Source of the DNA: Mesorhizobium shangrilense
GTDB lineage: Bacteria; Pseudomonadota; Alphaproteobacteria; Rhizobiales; Rhizobiaceae
Assembly (NCBI RefSeq): GCF_028826155.1
Contig: NZ_JAQGPN010000001.1
Span: 3,849,501 to 3,913,500 of the forward strand
Direction of reading: 5' to 3'
Length of the DNA stretch: 64,000 nt
Under the pieces are notes generated by a model. That model worked only from the letters and a program-made list of their open reading frames with translations. It made no database searches and was not told the DNA's origin. The translations under genes and the position numbers were made by a program. Shown here piece after piece: positions 7,889-17,734 of this stretch (positions are counted from its first letter, which is position 1; each line of letters begins with the position of its first letter).

Positions 7889-10849
7889 TCAGCCTTTCGC
7901 GCGAAGCAGCCGGTCGAAATGCGTGCGAACCGACTGCGACGTTTCCTTCAGATGCGCCTCGAGCACGCCGAACTCCGGCAGGTCGGTCGCGCCCAGCAGC
8001 AGGTCCGCCAGCCCTGGCGGAACGTCGCTGCGGTCGAACGGAACGGTGAGGCACAGCCGGATCATCTGCGTCAACGACAGGTAGAGCGTGTAGGCGTCGA
8101 CCAGGTCGCCCTGCGCCTGCGCCGGCGCGAAACCCGGATCGAGATGCGCAAGTATGTCGTGCGTGGAAGTGGTGCGGCTTGTCCATCGGACTTTGCCCGT
8201 CAGCACCGCCACCTGGGCAATGAATTCCAGGTCGATCAGTCCCCCCGGGATCAGCTTGATGTCCCAGAGATCCCGTGGCGGCTTCTCCTTCTCGATCAAC
8301 CTGCGCATCTTGGCGGCTTCGGCGACCACCTCGCCCGCATTGCGTGAGTGGTCCAGCACCTGCGAGATCTCCTCGTCGATCTCGCCGGCAAAGCCCGCGT
8401 CGCCAGCAATGGGCCTGGCGCGTGTCAGGGCCATGTGCTCCCAGGCCCAGGCCTCCTCGCGCTGATACTTCCTGAATGCATCGATGTGGGTTGCGACCGG
8501 GCCCTTGTTCCCGGACGGCCTCAATCTCAGGTCGAGCTCGTAGAGCACGCCCTCCGCAGTCGGCGCAGAAACCGCCGCGATGAGCCTTTGCGTCAGCCGC
8601 GCATAGTAGTGCGACGGCGCCAGGGGCTTTTCGCCGTCGGACTCCTCGGCTTGCTCGTCATGATCGTAGAGCAGGATCAGGTCGACATCCGATCCTGCGG
8701 TCAGTTCGCGGCTGCCGAGCTTGCCCATGCCGAGAATGGCGACGCGCCCGCCCGGCACGCGGCCATGGCGTACGGCAAACTCCGCCAGCACGGCATCCAG
8801 CGCCGCGCCGATGGTCAAGTCGGCCAGGTCGGAAAAGGCCTTGCCCGCACGCGCCGCATCGATGGCGCCGGCGAGCAGCCGCACGCCGATCAAAAATTTT
8901 TGCTCGGAGGCGAAGATGCGCAGGCGGTCGAGGAGATCCTCATAGATCTCAGCGCCCTGGAGGAAGGTCTCAAGGCGGGCCGAGAGGTAGGCGCGATTGG
9001 GCAGTTCGGAGAGAAGCGCCGGATCCAGCAGGCCGTCGAACACATGCGGCCGGCGGGTAATCGTCTGGGCCAGGCGCGGCGCCGCGCCCATGATCGTCGC
9101 AAGGAGTTGCAGGAGCGCGGGATTGGACTGGAGCAACGAGAAGAGCTGGATGCCCGCGGGGAGCCCCGCGAGGAACTCGTCGAAACGCAGCAGCGCCTCG
9201 TCGGCGCGCCGGGTGCCGCCGAACGCCTTCAGCAGCGCAGGCGTGAGTTCCGTCAGCCGTTCGCGCGCCTCGGCGGACTGGGTGGCGCGATATCGGCCGA
9301 AATGCCACGTCCGGATGACGCGGCAGATGTCGCTCGGCCGCTGGAAACCCAACCCGCTCAACGTTTCCAGCGTGCCCGGATCGTCGACGTCGCCGGTGAA
9401 GACGAGGTTGCCGACCCCCGACGACAACTCGGGCGCCGTCTCGAACAATGCCGCGTAGTGTTTCTCGACCTCGTGAAGCGAAGCCCGGAAGTCGGCCGCG
9501 AAGGTTTCCGCCTCGTCGTAGCCGAGCATCAGCGCGATGCGCTCGAGCTCTTCGTCATCCTCCGGCAAGGTGTGGGTCTGCTCATCCGCCACCATCTGCA
9601 GCGCGTGTTCAACACGCCGCAGGAACCAGTACTGCCGCGTCAGCACGTCGCGCGCTTCCGCGGTGATCCAGCCCCGCTCTGCAAGCTCGGCCAGCATCGG
9701 CACTGTCTGGCGGCCGCGCAGCTCGGGGAACCGTCCACCCGCGATCAACTGCTGCGTCTGGACGAAGAACTCGATCTCGCGGATGCCGCCACGGCCGAGC
9801 TTCACATTGTGCCCCTTCACGGCGATCTCGCCATGGCCCTTGTGGGCATGAATCTGCCGCTTGATCGAATGGACGTCGGCGATCGCCGCGTAATCCAGAT
9901 ACTTGCGCCAGACATAGGGTTGGAGTTCGCGCAGGAAGGCGTCGCCCGCCACGATATCGCCTGCCACGGGCCGCGCCTTGATCATCGCGGCGCGTTCCCA
10001 GTTCTGGCCCCGGCTCTCGTAATAGTGGAGGGCCGCCGAGACCGGGATGGCGAGCGGCGTCGAGCCGGGATCGGGCCGCAACCTGAGGTCAGTCCGGAAG
10101 ACATAGCCGTGTTCGGTGCGATCCTGGAGGATGCGCAGCAGGCGGCGCGTCAGCCGCGCGAACAGCTCGTTGGCTTCGTAGGGATCGATGATCGCCTTCG
10201 CCTCGGGATCGAAGAAGACGATGAGGTCGATGTCCGAGGAGAAGTTCAGCTCGCACGCGCCAAGCTTGCCCATGCCCAGCACGATCCAGCCGGAGCTCTG
10301 TGCAGGCTTGCCCGGATCCGGCAGCTTCAACTTGTCCTGCCCATGCGCGTCGCGCAGCAGGAAATCCACTGCTGCGTCCGTGCAGGCGTCCGCCAGGGCG
10401 CTCAGTCGGCGGACCGTTTGAGCCACCTCCGCCTCGCCGGCCAGTTCCGACAGCGCCACAAGAAAATGGCTTTCGCCCTTCAGCAGGCGCAGCCCCTTCA
10501 TGATGCTGGCCTCGGTCGCGCCCTCCTCGTACGGCAAGGCGCGGATCGCAGCGTTGATGGCGGCGAGCCGCTCCTCGACAGTCTGGTCGAACAGGCGTTC
10601 CAGCATCTGCGGCTGTCGGCGCACCGCGTCCCTGACGAATTCGGAAAGGTCGAGCACGCTGCCCAGGAACGCCGCGTCCGGACCGCTTCCGGCGGCAAGC
10701 TTGCCCAGGCGAGGCAGCTTCTCCTCAGCAGCCAGCTGGACCAGTTCGGCCAACGCCTCCGCAGCATCCGCCGCGTCGAGCGCCTTCAATCGCCGCGGCG
10801 GCGTGGCAAACCATTGCGATTGTTGCGCCTTAGCTCGTGCCGCCTTCAT
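7889..10849 (-). CDS. glnE: Bifunctional glutamine synthetase adenylyltransferase/adenylyl-removing enzyme
   Basis: This enzyme attaches AMP to, and removes it from, glutamine synthetase in response to PII signalling, setting nitrogen assimilation. The protein has 986 residues, as expected for rhizobial GlnE. Two nucleotidyltransferase domains are visible. The N-terminal de-adenylylase half carries SSDIDLIVFFD, and the C-terminal adenylylase half carries AGSDVDLILLYD; each is followed by a helical GlnD/PII-type region. Its ATG (10847-10849) directly abuts the TAG of the upstream kinase gene (10850-10852), so translation is probably coupled. Confidence 0.95.
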   Translation of the reverse strand: MKAARAKAQQSQWFATPPRRLKALDAADAAEALAELVQLAAEEKLPRLGKLAAGSGPDAAFLGSVLDLSEFVRDAVRRQPQMLERLFDQTVEERLAAINAAIRALPYEEGATEASIMKGLRLLKGESHFLVALSELAGEAEVAQTVRRLSALADACTDAAVDFLLRDAHGQDKLKLPDPGKPAQSSGWIVLGMGKLGACELNFSSDIDLIVFFDPEAKAIIDPYEANELFARLTRRLLRILQDRTEHGYVFRTDLRLRPDPGSTPLAIPVSAALHYYESRGQNWERAAMIKARPVAGDIVAGDAFLRELQPYVWRKYLDYAAIADVHSIKRQIHAHKGHGEIAVKGHNVKLGRGGIREIEFFVQTQQLIAGGRFPELRGRQTVPMLAELAERGWITAEARDVLTRQYWFLRRVEHALQMVADEQTHTLPEDDEELERIALMLGYDEAETFAADFRASLHEVEKHYAALFETAPELSSGVGNLVFTGDVDDPGTLETLSGLGFQRPSDICRVIRTWHFGRYRATQSAEARERLTELTPALLKAFGGTRRADEALLRFDEFLAGLPAGIQLFSLLQSNPALLQLLATIMGAAPRLAQTITRRPHVFDGLLDPALLSELPNRAYLSARLETFLQGAEIYEDLLDRLRIFASEQKFLIGVRLLAGAIDAARAGKAFSDLADLTIGAALDAVLAEFAVRHGRVPGGRVAILGMGKLGSRELTAGSDVDLILLYDHDEQAEESDGEKPLAPSHYYARLTQRLIAAVSAPTAEGVLYELDLRLRPSGNKGPVATHIDAFRKYQREEAWAWEHMALTRARPIAGDAGFAGEIDEEISQVLDHSRNAGEVVAEAAKMRRLIEKEKPPRDLWDIKLIPGGLIDLEFIAQVAVLTGKVRWTSRTTSTHDILAHLDPGFAPAQAQGDLVDAYTLYLSLTQMIRLCLTVPFDRSDVPPGLADLLLGATDLPEFGVLEAHLKETSQSVRTHFDRLLRAKG

Positions 10850-12301
10850 CTACGCGCCCGCTTTCACCGGAAAACTCATGACCACCGATAATCCCGGATC
10901 AGCGGGCAGGAGATCAAGCCTGCCGCCATGATACTTCATGACGGCTTTCGTCAGGCTGAGGCCGAGGCCCGATCCCGGTTGCGAGCGGCTCTTTTCGAGC
11001 CGGACAAAGCGCTCGGTCACGCGGTTGCGATCGACCGCATCCGGGATGCCGGGCCCGTCGTCCGTGACGGTGAGGCGGATGTCGTCCGCGTCCCTGGCGA
11101 GCGCGACCTTCACATGCGCTTGCCTGCCGTTGCCGGACGCGTACTTGAGTGCGTTGTCGACGATATTCGACAGCGCCTGCGCGAGCAGTTCACGATTCCC
11201 TTCGATGACGAGGCCCTCGGCGACGGCGGCTTCCAGCTTGACGCCCATTTCCTCAGCCGCCGGCTCATAGAGCTCAATCACGTCCCTTACGGCGACGCTG
11301 AGATCCACCGACGTCGTCTGCTCCGCCGAGTACCCGGCCTCCAGGCGCGAGATCATCAGGATCGCGTTGAAGGTCTTGATGAGCTGGTCGGATTCAGTGA
11401 TCGTCTGCTCAAGCGCGGCGCGATACTCGTCGGGCTCCGCCTTTGAGGCGAGCGCTGCCTCCGCCCGGTTCCTCAGTCTCGTCAGCGGCGTCTTGAGGTC
11501 ATGCGCGATGTTGTCCGAGACCTGTCGCAGGCCCTCGTTGAGGCTGGCGATCCTGGCGAGCATGGCGTTGAGGTTTTCCGACAGGCGGTCGAACTCGTCG
11601 CCCGCCCCGGTCACCGGCAACCGGCCCGACAGATCGCCGCCCATGATGCGACGACTGGCCTCCGACACCTTGTCGATGTGCTTCAGCGCCCGCCGTCCGA
11701 CCAGGAACCAGATCAGGAGGCCGCCGAGCCCCATCATGCCGAGCGCGATCATCAGCGACTGCCTGACGACGGCGCGAAACCGCTGCGGCTCGCCGAGGTC
11801 GCGCCCGACCAGGATGATCATCTGGTTGGGCAGCCTGAGCACGAGCGCCATCGCATCATGGCTGGCGCGCTGGTCCACGCGCGGCGCGGGAAAGGTATTG
11901 TCAGGAATTGCCTCGCGCTCGGCGCCCTCGCCGTAACGCTGATACCTGAACGGGATTTCGGTCCACCCGTTGGTCTCCAGCACCCCGGGCTGGATGTTCT
12001 CCACGTTGCCCGACAGGATGCGCCCGTTGGCGTCGGCGATGAGGTAGAGGTTGGCGCCGGGCTGGCGGGCGCGTCGCTCGATGGTGCGCACCAGAAGCGG
12101 CAGCCCGCCGCGTTGGTAGGACCGGCCGAGATCGGCCACCTCCTCGTTGATCGTATCCATCGTCTGCGCCGCCAGCATGCGGGCCGACAGGGACGTCATG
12201 TAGAAGACCAGAACGACGGCACAGATCGCGAACAGGAGGAGATAGAGCGCCGAAAGCCTGGCGGCAGTCGTCCTCAGTATGGCTGGCAGCGGAAGCGCCA
12301 T
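10850..12301 (-). CDS. HAMP-type sensor histidine kinase (partner of the adjacent OmpR regulator)
   Basis: This is a 483-residue kinase starting at ATG 12301 (MALPLPAILR). TM1 is at about 12-35, followed by a periplasmic domain of about 145 residues. TM2 is at about 182-202, then HAMP (about 203-255). The HisKA box is NIAHDLKTPLTRLRNRAE with phospho-His near 267, and the HATPase_c domain ends GSGLGLSLTKAVM. It follows its response regulator at 32 bp and abuts glnE. The downstream order degP, regulator, kinase, glnE suggests an envelope-stress role, but that is inference. I do not recognise a standard symbol. Confidence 0.88.
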   Translation of the reverse strand: MALPLPAILRTTAARLSALYLLLFAICAVVLVFYMTSLSARMLAAQTMDTINEEVADLGRSYQRGGLPLLVRTIERRARQPGANLYLIADANGRILSGNVENIQPGVLETNGWTEIPFRYQRYGEGAEREAIPDNTFPAPRVDQRASHDAMALVLRLPNQMIILVGRDLGEPQRFRAVVRQSLMIALGMMGLGGLLIWFLVGRRALKHIDKVSEASRRIMGGDLSGRLPVTGAGDEFDRLSENLNAMLARIASLNEGLRQVSDNIAHDLKTPLTRLRNRAEAALASKAEPDEYRAALEQTITESDQLIKTFNAILMISRLEAGYSAEQTTSVDLSVAVRDVIELYEPAAEEMGVKLEAAVAEGLVIEGNRELLAQALSNIVDNALKYASGNGRQAHVKVALARDADDIRLTVTDDGPGIPDAVDRNRVTERFVRLEKSRSQPGSGLGLSLTKAVMKYHGGRLDLLPADPGLSVVMSFPVKAGA

Positions 12302-12333
12302 TTTAGCCCGCAGGCCGAGGGGAAAGGTCCATC

Positions 12334-13008
12334 TCAACCGGCCTTCAGCATGTAGCCGGCGCCGCGGATCGTATGCAGGACGGGTCCTTCGAACCCCTTC
12401 TCGATCTTGCCACGCAGGCGCGAGACATGGACGTCGATCACGTTGGTCTGCGGGTCGAAGTGATAGTCCCACACGTTTTCGAGCAGCATGGTGCGCGTCA
12501 CCACCTGCCCGGCGTGCCGCATCAGGTATTCGAGGAGACGGAACTCGCGCGGCTGCAGGGTGATCTCCTTGCCCGCGCGCTTCACTGTATGGGAGAGGCG
12601 GTCGAGTTCCAGATCGCCCGTGCGATAGACTGTTTCGGCCTCGCGGGCGCCGCCACGACGGTTGAGGACCTCGATGCGGGCCAGCAGCTCCGAGAAAGCA
12701 TAAGGCTTCGTAAGGTAGTCGTCGCCGCCGGCGCGAAGGCCGGTGACACGGTCATCGACCTCCCCCAGCGCCGAGAGGATCAGCACAGGCGTGGTGTTGC
12801 CCCTGGCTCTCAGTTCGGTGATCACCGAAAGACCGTCACGACGCGGCAGCATGCGATCGACGATCATTACGTCGTAGTCACCGCTGTCCGCCATCTCGAA
12901 GCCGGTTTCCCCATCCGAGGCGACATGCGCCGTGTGGCCGGATTCGCCCAGCGCCTTGCGCAGATAATCGGCCGCCTCGCGATCGTCCTCGATGACAAGA
13001 ATCTTCAT
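12334..13008 (-). CDS. OmpR/PhoB-family response regulator
   Basis: This is a 224-residue regulator. The receiver domain (MKILVIEDD) has the acidic pocket at residues 7-9, the phospho-acceptor Asp51 (MIVDRMLPRRDG) and Lys in LTKPYAFSE. The C-terminal winged helix contains LQPREFRLLEYLMRHAG and VDVHVSRLRGKIEKG. ATG 13008 is preferred because the receiver fold starts there; the 14 extra upstream codons do not belong to the family. It lies between degP and its kinase on the same strand, consistent with one transcription unit. Confidence 0.93.
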   Translation of the reverse strand: MKILVIEDDREAADYLRKALGESGHTAHVASDGETGFEMADSGDYDVMIVDRMLPRRDGLSVITELRARGNTTPVLILSALGEVDDRVTGLRAGGDDYLTKPYAFSELLARIEVLNRRGGAREAETVYRTGDLELDRLSHTVKRAGKEITLQPREFRLLEYLMRHAGQVVTRTMLLENVWDYHFDPQTNVIDVHVSRLRGKIEKGFEGPVLHTIRGAGYMLKAG

Positions 13009-13070
13009 GGGCAGGTTATACGCGAAATCGGCAGGGGCAGAGATGGTCATTGTCGCGTTTCCGAATGAAC

Positions 13071-13101
13071 GCGGCAGCGGTTGTTCGGGGACCGCTGCCG
13101 C
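13071..13101. terminator. 11-bp hairpin after degP
   Basis: Perfect inverted repeat: GCGGCAGCGGT (13071-13081), a 9-base loop, then ACCGCTGCCGC (13091-13101). It lies between the degP stop and the response regulator start. No U-run follows, so it could be a partial terminator, an RNA-stability stem or an intergenic palindrome. Confidence 0.5.
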
Positions 13102-13206
13102 AGGCCGGAGGCGGAACTGACAAACGCATCCGGCCCTGCCCCGCCCACTCGACCGCCGCGACCTCGGGGGTGTTTGCGATCGCGGCGGACAAGGTCGATC
13201 GAGGCG

Positions 13207-14730
13207 TCAGCCCTTCGCGAGCGGCAGCGCGACGAAGCGGTTCGCATCATCGCGGGTGATCTGGAAAAGCACCGCCTTGCGGCCCGCCTTGGTCGCATCG
13301 GCCAGAGCCTTCTCGACATCGCCCGAGCCGTTTACCGGCAAGGAGTTGATCGACGTGATGACGTCGCCGGCCTGGATGCCGCGGTCGGCCGCATCGCTGT
13401 CTGGATCTACGTCGGTCACGACGAGACCGTTTCCATCCTCGGCGCGCGTCACGGTCAGCCCCATCTCCTCCAGCGTGCCGGGTTCAACCGGGCCCGACTG
13501 GGTGGCGGATGCGTGCTTATCGCTGCCGGGCATCGAACCGAGCTTCATCTTGATCGTCTCGGCCTTGCCGTTCCGCCACACGCCGATCTCGACCTCCTTG
13601 CCGGGCTGCATCGTGCCGATCAGTCGGGCAAGTTCCTTGGGTGACGTCACTTCCTTGCTGTCGACGCTGGTGATGACGTCGCCCGCAACGATGCCGGCTT
13701 CCTTGCCCGGGCCCTCCTGCGCCTCGGAAACGAGCGCGCCCTTGGCGCCTTCCAGGCCGAGCGAGTCGGCGATGTCCTGCGTCACCGGCTGGATCTGAAC
13801 GCCGAGCCAGCCGCGGGCCACGCTGCCGTCCTTCATCAGGTCGTCGACGACCTGCTTGGCGGTCGAGGCCGGGATCGCGAAGGCGATGCCCACATTGCCG
13901 CCGGACGGAGAGAAGATGGCGGTGTTGATGCCAACCACTTCGCCGTTGAGGTTGAAGGCCGGGCCGCCCGAGTTGCCCCGGTTCACGGCCGCGTCGATCT
14001 GGATGAAGTCGTCGTACGGGCCTGCGCCGATGTCACGACCGCGGGCCGACACGATGCCTGCCGTAACGGTGCCGCCGAGGCCAAACGGGTTGCCGACCGC
14101 GACCACCCAGTCGCCGACGCGGATCTTGGCGTCGTCAGCGAAGGCGACGTAGGTGAACTTGTCGGAGCTGTCGACCTTCAGGACAGCCAGATCGGTGCGC
14201 GGGTCGGCTCCGACGAGCTTGGCGTCGAGTTCCTTGCCGCTATCCGTGACGACGGTGAACTCAGCGCCCTTCTCGACGACGTGGTTGTTGGTGACGAGAT
14301 AGCCGTCCTCGGAGATGAAGAAGCCGGAGCCCTGGGAGGTCGGACGCATCTCGCGCTGACGCTCGCGCCGCTCGGAGCGGCGTCCCTGCTGGTCGTCGTC
14401 ACGACGGAAATCGCGGAAGAAGCGGTAAAGCGGGTGGTCGCGCGGCAGGTTCTCGAGGCCATCGGGCCCACCGAAGAACTGGGTGACGCCATCCGACGCC
14501 GGCTCGATCTTGGATTTGACGCGTACGCTGACGACGGCCGGCGACACCTTCTCGACCACATTGGCGAAGCTTGGGGCCTGCGGCGCCTCGACGCGAACGG
14601 CCTCTGCAAACACCGGGGCTGTGCCCGAGACGGCAGCGCCGAAGCCGATCGCGCCGGCGACGGCGATCGAAGCGGCAGCGGCCATCAGGCGCGTGCGGGT
14701 CCGGGTTGAAACGTTGGGGGAGTTGCTCAT
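13207..14730 (-). CDS. degP: Do-family periplasmic serine protease/chaperone
   Basis: This is a 507-residue envelope quality-control protease. A signal segment (about 11-43, ending VFAEA) is followed by the trypsin-like domain. The catalytic triad is His150 (TNNHVV), Asp180 (DPRTDLAVLK) and Ser254 (RGNSGGPAF). Two PDZ domains follow, at about 275-370 and 400-500. An Arg/Asp-rich loop at about 108-130 precedes the protease core, as in rhizobial DegP1. AGAGGA lies about 8 bases before ATG 14730. The downstream two-component pair makes a stress-response unit likely. Confidence 0.93.
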   Translation of the reverse strand: MSNSPNVSTRTRTRLMAAAASIAVAGAIGFGAAVSGTAPVFAEAVRVEAPQAPSFANVVEKVSPAVVSVRVKSKIEPASDGVTQFFGGPDGLENLPRDHPLYRFFRDFRRDDDQQGRRSERRERQREMRPTSQGSGFFISEDGYLVTNNHVVEKGAEFTVVTDSGKELDAKLVGADPRTDLAVLKVDSSDKFTYVAFADDAKIRVGDWVVAVGNPFGLGGTVTAGIVSARGRDIGAGPYDDFIQIDAAVNRGNSGGPAFNLNGEVVGINTAIFSPSGGNVGIAFAIPASTAKQVVDDLMKDGSVARGWLGVQIQPVTQDIADSLGLEGAKGALVSEAQEGPGKEAGIVAGDVITSVDSKEVTSPKELARLIGTMQPGKEVEIGVWRNGKAETIKMKLGSMPGSDKHASATQSGPVEPGTLEEMGLTVTRAEDGNGLVVTDVDPDSDAADRGIQAGDVITSINSLPVNGSGDVEKALADATKAGRKAVLFQITRDDANRFVALPLAKG

Positions 14731-14848
14731 CTGTCGGTCCTCTTAGGATCGGATGCACTGGCGACGCATCCTTCGAACCGAGAGATAGAGAGCGGCACAT
14801 TACCGTGCCATTTCCGCAGCATGAAAGTTTTGTAATGTTGCGGCGGCG

Positions 14849-15307
14849 TTAGCCGCCATCCTTGAGGACGGCGTCGAGGCGCGCCTTCTCGTCCGCAGAG
14901 AGCGCGGCGTTGACGGCCGGCTTGCGCGAGCGGGCCGAGACGATGAGGAAGGCCCCGCCGACAAGGAGAAGTAGCGCCGGCGTCCCCCACAGGAGCGCAT
15001 TGCGCACGTTGAAACGCGGCTTCAGGAGCACGAACTCGCCATAGCGGGCGACGACGTAATCGATCACCTGTTCGTCGGTATCGCCCGCCGTCAGGCGCTC
15101 TCGCACCAGCACGCGCAGATCGCGCGCCAGGTCGGCGTTGGAATCATCGATCGACTGGTTCTGGCAGACCATGCAGCGGAGTTCCGCCGATAGGCCCCTC
15201 GCGCGCGCCTCGAGCGCCGGGTCCGCCAACACCTCGTCCGGTTGCACGGCAAGCGCCGGAGCAACAAGGGACAGCCAGCCAACAAGCAGGATGGCGGCGC
15301 GGCGCAT
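14849..15307 (-). CDS. ccmH: Cytochrome c maturation protein CcmH (CycL)
   Basis: This membrane-anchored thiol-disulfide protein reduces apocytochrome c for heme ligation. It has 152 residues. A signal/anchor ([20 protein letters not shown]) is followed by LRCMVCQNQ with Cys45 and Cys48, the CxxC signature. A C-terminal TM segment lies at about 103-123. Its ATG overlaps the ccmF stop in TGATG, so translation is coupled. It is the last gene of the operon ccmI-ccmE-ccmF-ccmH (cycHJKL in rhizobia). Confidence 0.93.
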   Translation of the reverse strand: MRRAAILLVGWLSLVAPALAVQPDEVLADPALEARARGLSAELRCMVCQNQSIDDSNADLARDLRVLVRERLTAGDTDEQVIDYVVARYGEFVLLKPRFNVRNALLWGTPALLLLVGGAFLIVSARSRKPAVNAALSADEKARLDAVLKDGG

Positions 15308-17295
15308 CACGCTGCGCCTTCCGGCACAGGCTTGCCGGCCGCCTTGCGGCGGGCCGGAACGCCGACCCGCAGCCGGCGGTCGAAGAGCGAAACCGCGCCG
15401 CCCGCCATCATCGCCAGTCCGCCGATCCAGATCAGCGTAACCAGCGGCTTCCACCAGATGCGCACCACGATGCCACCGTTCGAGGTTTCGTCGCCAAGCG
15501 ATACGTAGAGTTGGCTGAAACCGAAGGTCCTGATGCCCGCTTCCGTCGTCGGCATCTGGCGGGCCGGATAGAAGCGCTTTGCCGAGACGATCGTCCCGGC
15601 ATCCGCTCCGTCGGCGAGCGCGATGCGGAACGAGCCTCGCTCCTCGTCATAGTTGGCGCCCTTGAACGGCGCCAGGCCTTCATAACTCAGGGTATAGCCG
15701 GCGACGTCGAGCGACTCGCCCGGCTTCATCTCCACGATATGCTCCTGCTGGAACGCCACGGCGCCGACGATGCCGAGCAACGTGAAGCCGAGCCCCATAT
15801 GAGCGATCGCGGTTCCGAACATGGATTTCGGCAGGCCGACCAATCGCTTCAGGGCAGTTCTCGCCGGGACGTTCCCGAAGCCCCCCTTCAGCCATAGATC
15901 GGTCACCGCGCCGAGGATCAACCAGGCGGCCAGCCCGCAACCGAGAGCGGCGAACACCGAAGCGCCATCCACGAACAGGTAGACGACGAGCAGGACCAGC
16001 AGCGCGCCGCCGAACGCTGCCATCAGGCGCTGGGAGACCGCCAGAAGGTCGCCGCGCTTCCACGACAATAGCGGTCCGAACGGCACCGCACAGAGCAGCG
16101 GCAGCATCAGCGGACCGAAAGTCAGGTTGAAGAAGGGTTCGCCAACGGAGATCTTGTCCGCGCTGAACGCCTCGACCAGCAAAGGATAGAGCGTGCCGAC
16201 CAGAACGGTCGCCGTCGCGGTGGTCAGGAACAGGTTGTTCAGCACCAGCGCGCCCTCGCGCGAAACCGGATGGAACAGCCCGCCCGCGGTCAGGCTCGAC
16301 GCACGCAGCGCGAAGAGCGCCAGCGAGCCGCCGATGAAGAAAATCAAGATGCCGAGGATGAACATGCCGCGGCTGGGGTCGGTCGCGAAGGCATGCACCG
16401 ATGTCAGCACGCCGGATCGCACCAGGAATGCGCCGAGCAGCGACAGCGAGAAAGTCAGGATCGCGAGGAGCAGCGTCCAGATCTTCAGGGCCGCACGCTT
16501 CTCCATAACGATCGCCGAGTGAAGCAGCGCCGTGCCGGCGAGCCAGGGCATGAAGGAAGCGTTTTCGACCGGATCCCAGAACCAGAACCCGCCCCATCCG
16601 AGCTCGTAGTAGGCCCAGTAGGAACCGACGGTGATGCCACCGGTCAGAAACAACCATGCGGCAAGCGTCCACGGCCGGACCCAGCGCGCCCACGCGGCGT
16701 CGATACGCCCGTCGATCAGCGCGGCAATGGCGAAGGAGAAGCAGACGGAGAAACCGACATAGCCGAGATAGAGAAGCGGCGGGTGCACCGCCAGGCCGAT
16801 ATCCTGCAGCAGCGGATTGAGGTCGCGACCTTCGATCGGCGCGGGGTCGAGGCGCGCAAACGGGTTGGACGTGGCCAGGATGAACAGCAGGAATGCAGTG
16901 CCGATCCAGCCCTGCACCGCGATCACGTTCGCCCGAAGGGTGGCCGGCAGGTTGCTTCCGAAGATCGCCACCAACGCGCCGAACAGACTGAGGATCAGCA
17001 CCCAGAGCAGCATGGAGCCTTCGTGGTTACCCCAAGTGCCGGTGATCTTGTAGATCATCGGCTTCAGCGAATGCGAGTTCTCCCACACATTCGCCACCGA
17101 GAAGTCGGACTGCACATAGGCCCAGACGAGGGCGGCAAACGACAGCGCCGTGAGTGCGAAACCGGCGATCGCGACCGGCTGGCCCACCGCCATCAGCCGT
17201 TCGTCCTGAAGGCGCGCGCCGACCGCCGGCGCGACCGACTGCACGATCGCGAGGGCCAGCGCCAGAACCAGTGAAAAATGCCCGATCTCAACCAT
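15307..17295 (-). CDS. ccmF: Heme lyase CcmF (CycK)
   Basis: This large multi-pass inner-membrane protein transfers heme from CcmE to apocytochrome c. It has 662 residues. The tryptophan-rich heme-handling motif ([20 protein letters not shown]) is at about 233-252. Conserved periplasmic histidines are seen in GNHEGS and [11 protein letters not shown] 17295 is taken because the earlier TTG 17301 overlaps ccmE. The ATG is only two bases after the ccmE TGA, so translation is coupled. Confidence 0.95.
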   Translation of the reverse strand: MVEIGHFSLVLALALAIVQSVAPAVGARLQDERLMAVGQPVAIAGFALTALSFAALVWAYVQSDFSVANVWENSHSLKPMIYKITGTWGNHEGSMLLWVLILSLFGALVAIFGSNLPATLRANVIAVQGWIGTAFLLFILATSNPFARLDPAPIEGRDLNPLLQDIGLAVHPPLLYLGYVGFSVCFSFAIAALIDGRIDAAWARWVRPWTLAAWLFLTGGITVGSYWAYYELGWGGFWFWDPVENASFMPWLAGTALLHSAIVMEKRAALKIWTLLLAILTFSLSLLGAFLVRSGVLTSVHAFATDPSRGMFILGILIFFIGGSLALFALRASSLTAGGLFHPVSREGALVLNNLFLTTATATVLVGTLYPLLVEAFSADKISVGEPFFNLTFGPLMLPLLCAVPFGPLLSWKRGDLLAVSQRLMAAFGGALLVLLVVYLFVDGASVFAALGCGLAAWLILGAVTDLWLKGGFGNVPARTALKRLVGLPKSMFGTAIAHMGLGFTLLGIVGAVAFQQEHIVEMKPGESLDVAGYTLSYEGLAPFKGANYDEERGSFRIALADGADAGTIVSAKRFYPARQMPTTEAGIRTFGFSQLYVSLGDETSNGGIVVRIWWKPLVTLIWIGGLAMMAGGAVSLFDRRLRVGVPARRKAAGKPVPEGAA

Positions 17296-17297
17296 GC

Positions 17298-17732
17298 TCA
17301 ATTGGGCTGCCAGACGCCCTTCTCCTTCAGGCCCTCTGCGACCTCTCGCGGCATGTAGCTTTCGTCATGCTTGGCAAGTACGCTGTCGGCCACGAATACA
17401 CCATCTGCACCGAAGACACCCTCGGTGATCACCCCTTGCTCCTCGCGGAAAAGATCTGGGAGCAGCCCGGTGTAGGTCACCTTCACCGATTTCTCGTGGT
17501 CGGTAACGGCAAACGCCACCTGCGTCCCCTGCCCCCGGGCGATCGTTCCCTTCTCCACCAGGCCGCCCAGCCGGATGCGCTGGCCGGGCGCTACCGACGC
17601 CGTGCTCAGGTCGGCAGGCATGTAGAAATACGAGGCCTTCTGGCCGAGCGCATACAAGGTCAGACCTGTCGCCGCACCGAGGAAGGCAAGTGCGCCCGCG
17701 ATCACCGAAAGCCGCTTCTGTTTGCGGGTCAT
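17298..17732 (-). CDS. ccmE: Heme chaperone CcmE (CycJ)
   Basis: This periplasmic membrane-anchored protein covalently binds heme before handing it to CcmF. It has 144 residues with one TM helix at about 8-30 and an OB-fold domain. The heme-binding motif is KHDESYMP with His122 and Tyr126, equal to the family HDExY. ATG 17732 lies two bases after the ccmI TGA. A GTG six bases upstream (17738) overlaps ccmI and is less likely. Confidence 0.95.
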   Translation of the reverse strand: MTRKQKRLSVIAGALAFLGAATGLTLYALGQKASYFYMPADLSTASVAPGQRIRLGGLVEKGTIARGQGTQVAFAVTDHEKSVKVTYTGLLPDLFREEQGVITEGVFGADGVFVADSVLAKHDESYMPREVAEGLKEKGVWQPN

Positions 17733-17734
17733 CG

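Noticed and set aside
8348-10891. Long plus-strand open frame of 847 codons over glnE
   Set aside because: It is an antisense shadow of the high-GC glnE gene. It has no domain, an unnatural composition, and no ribosome site.
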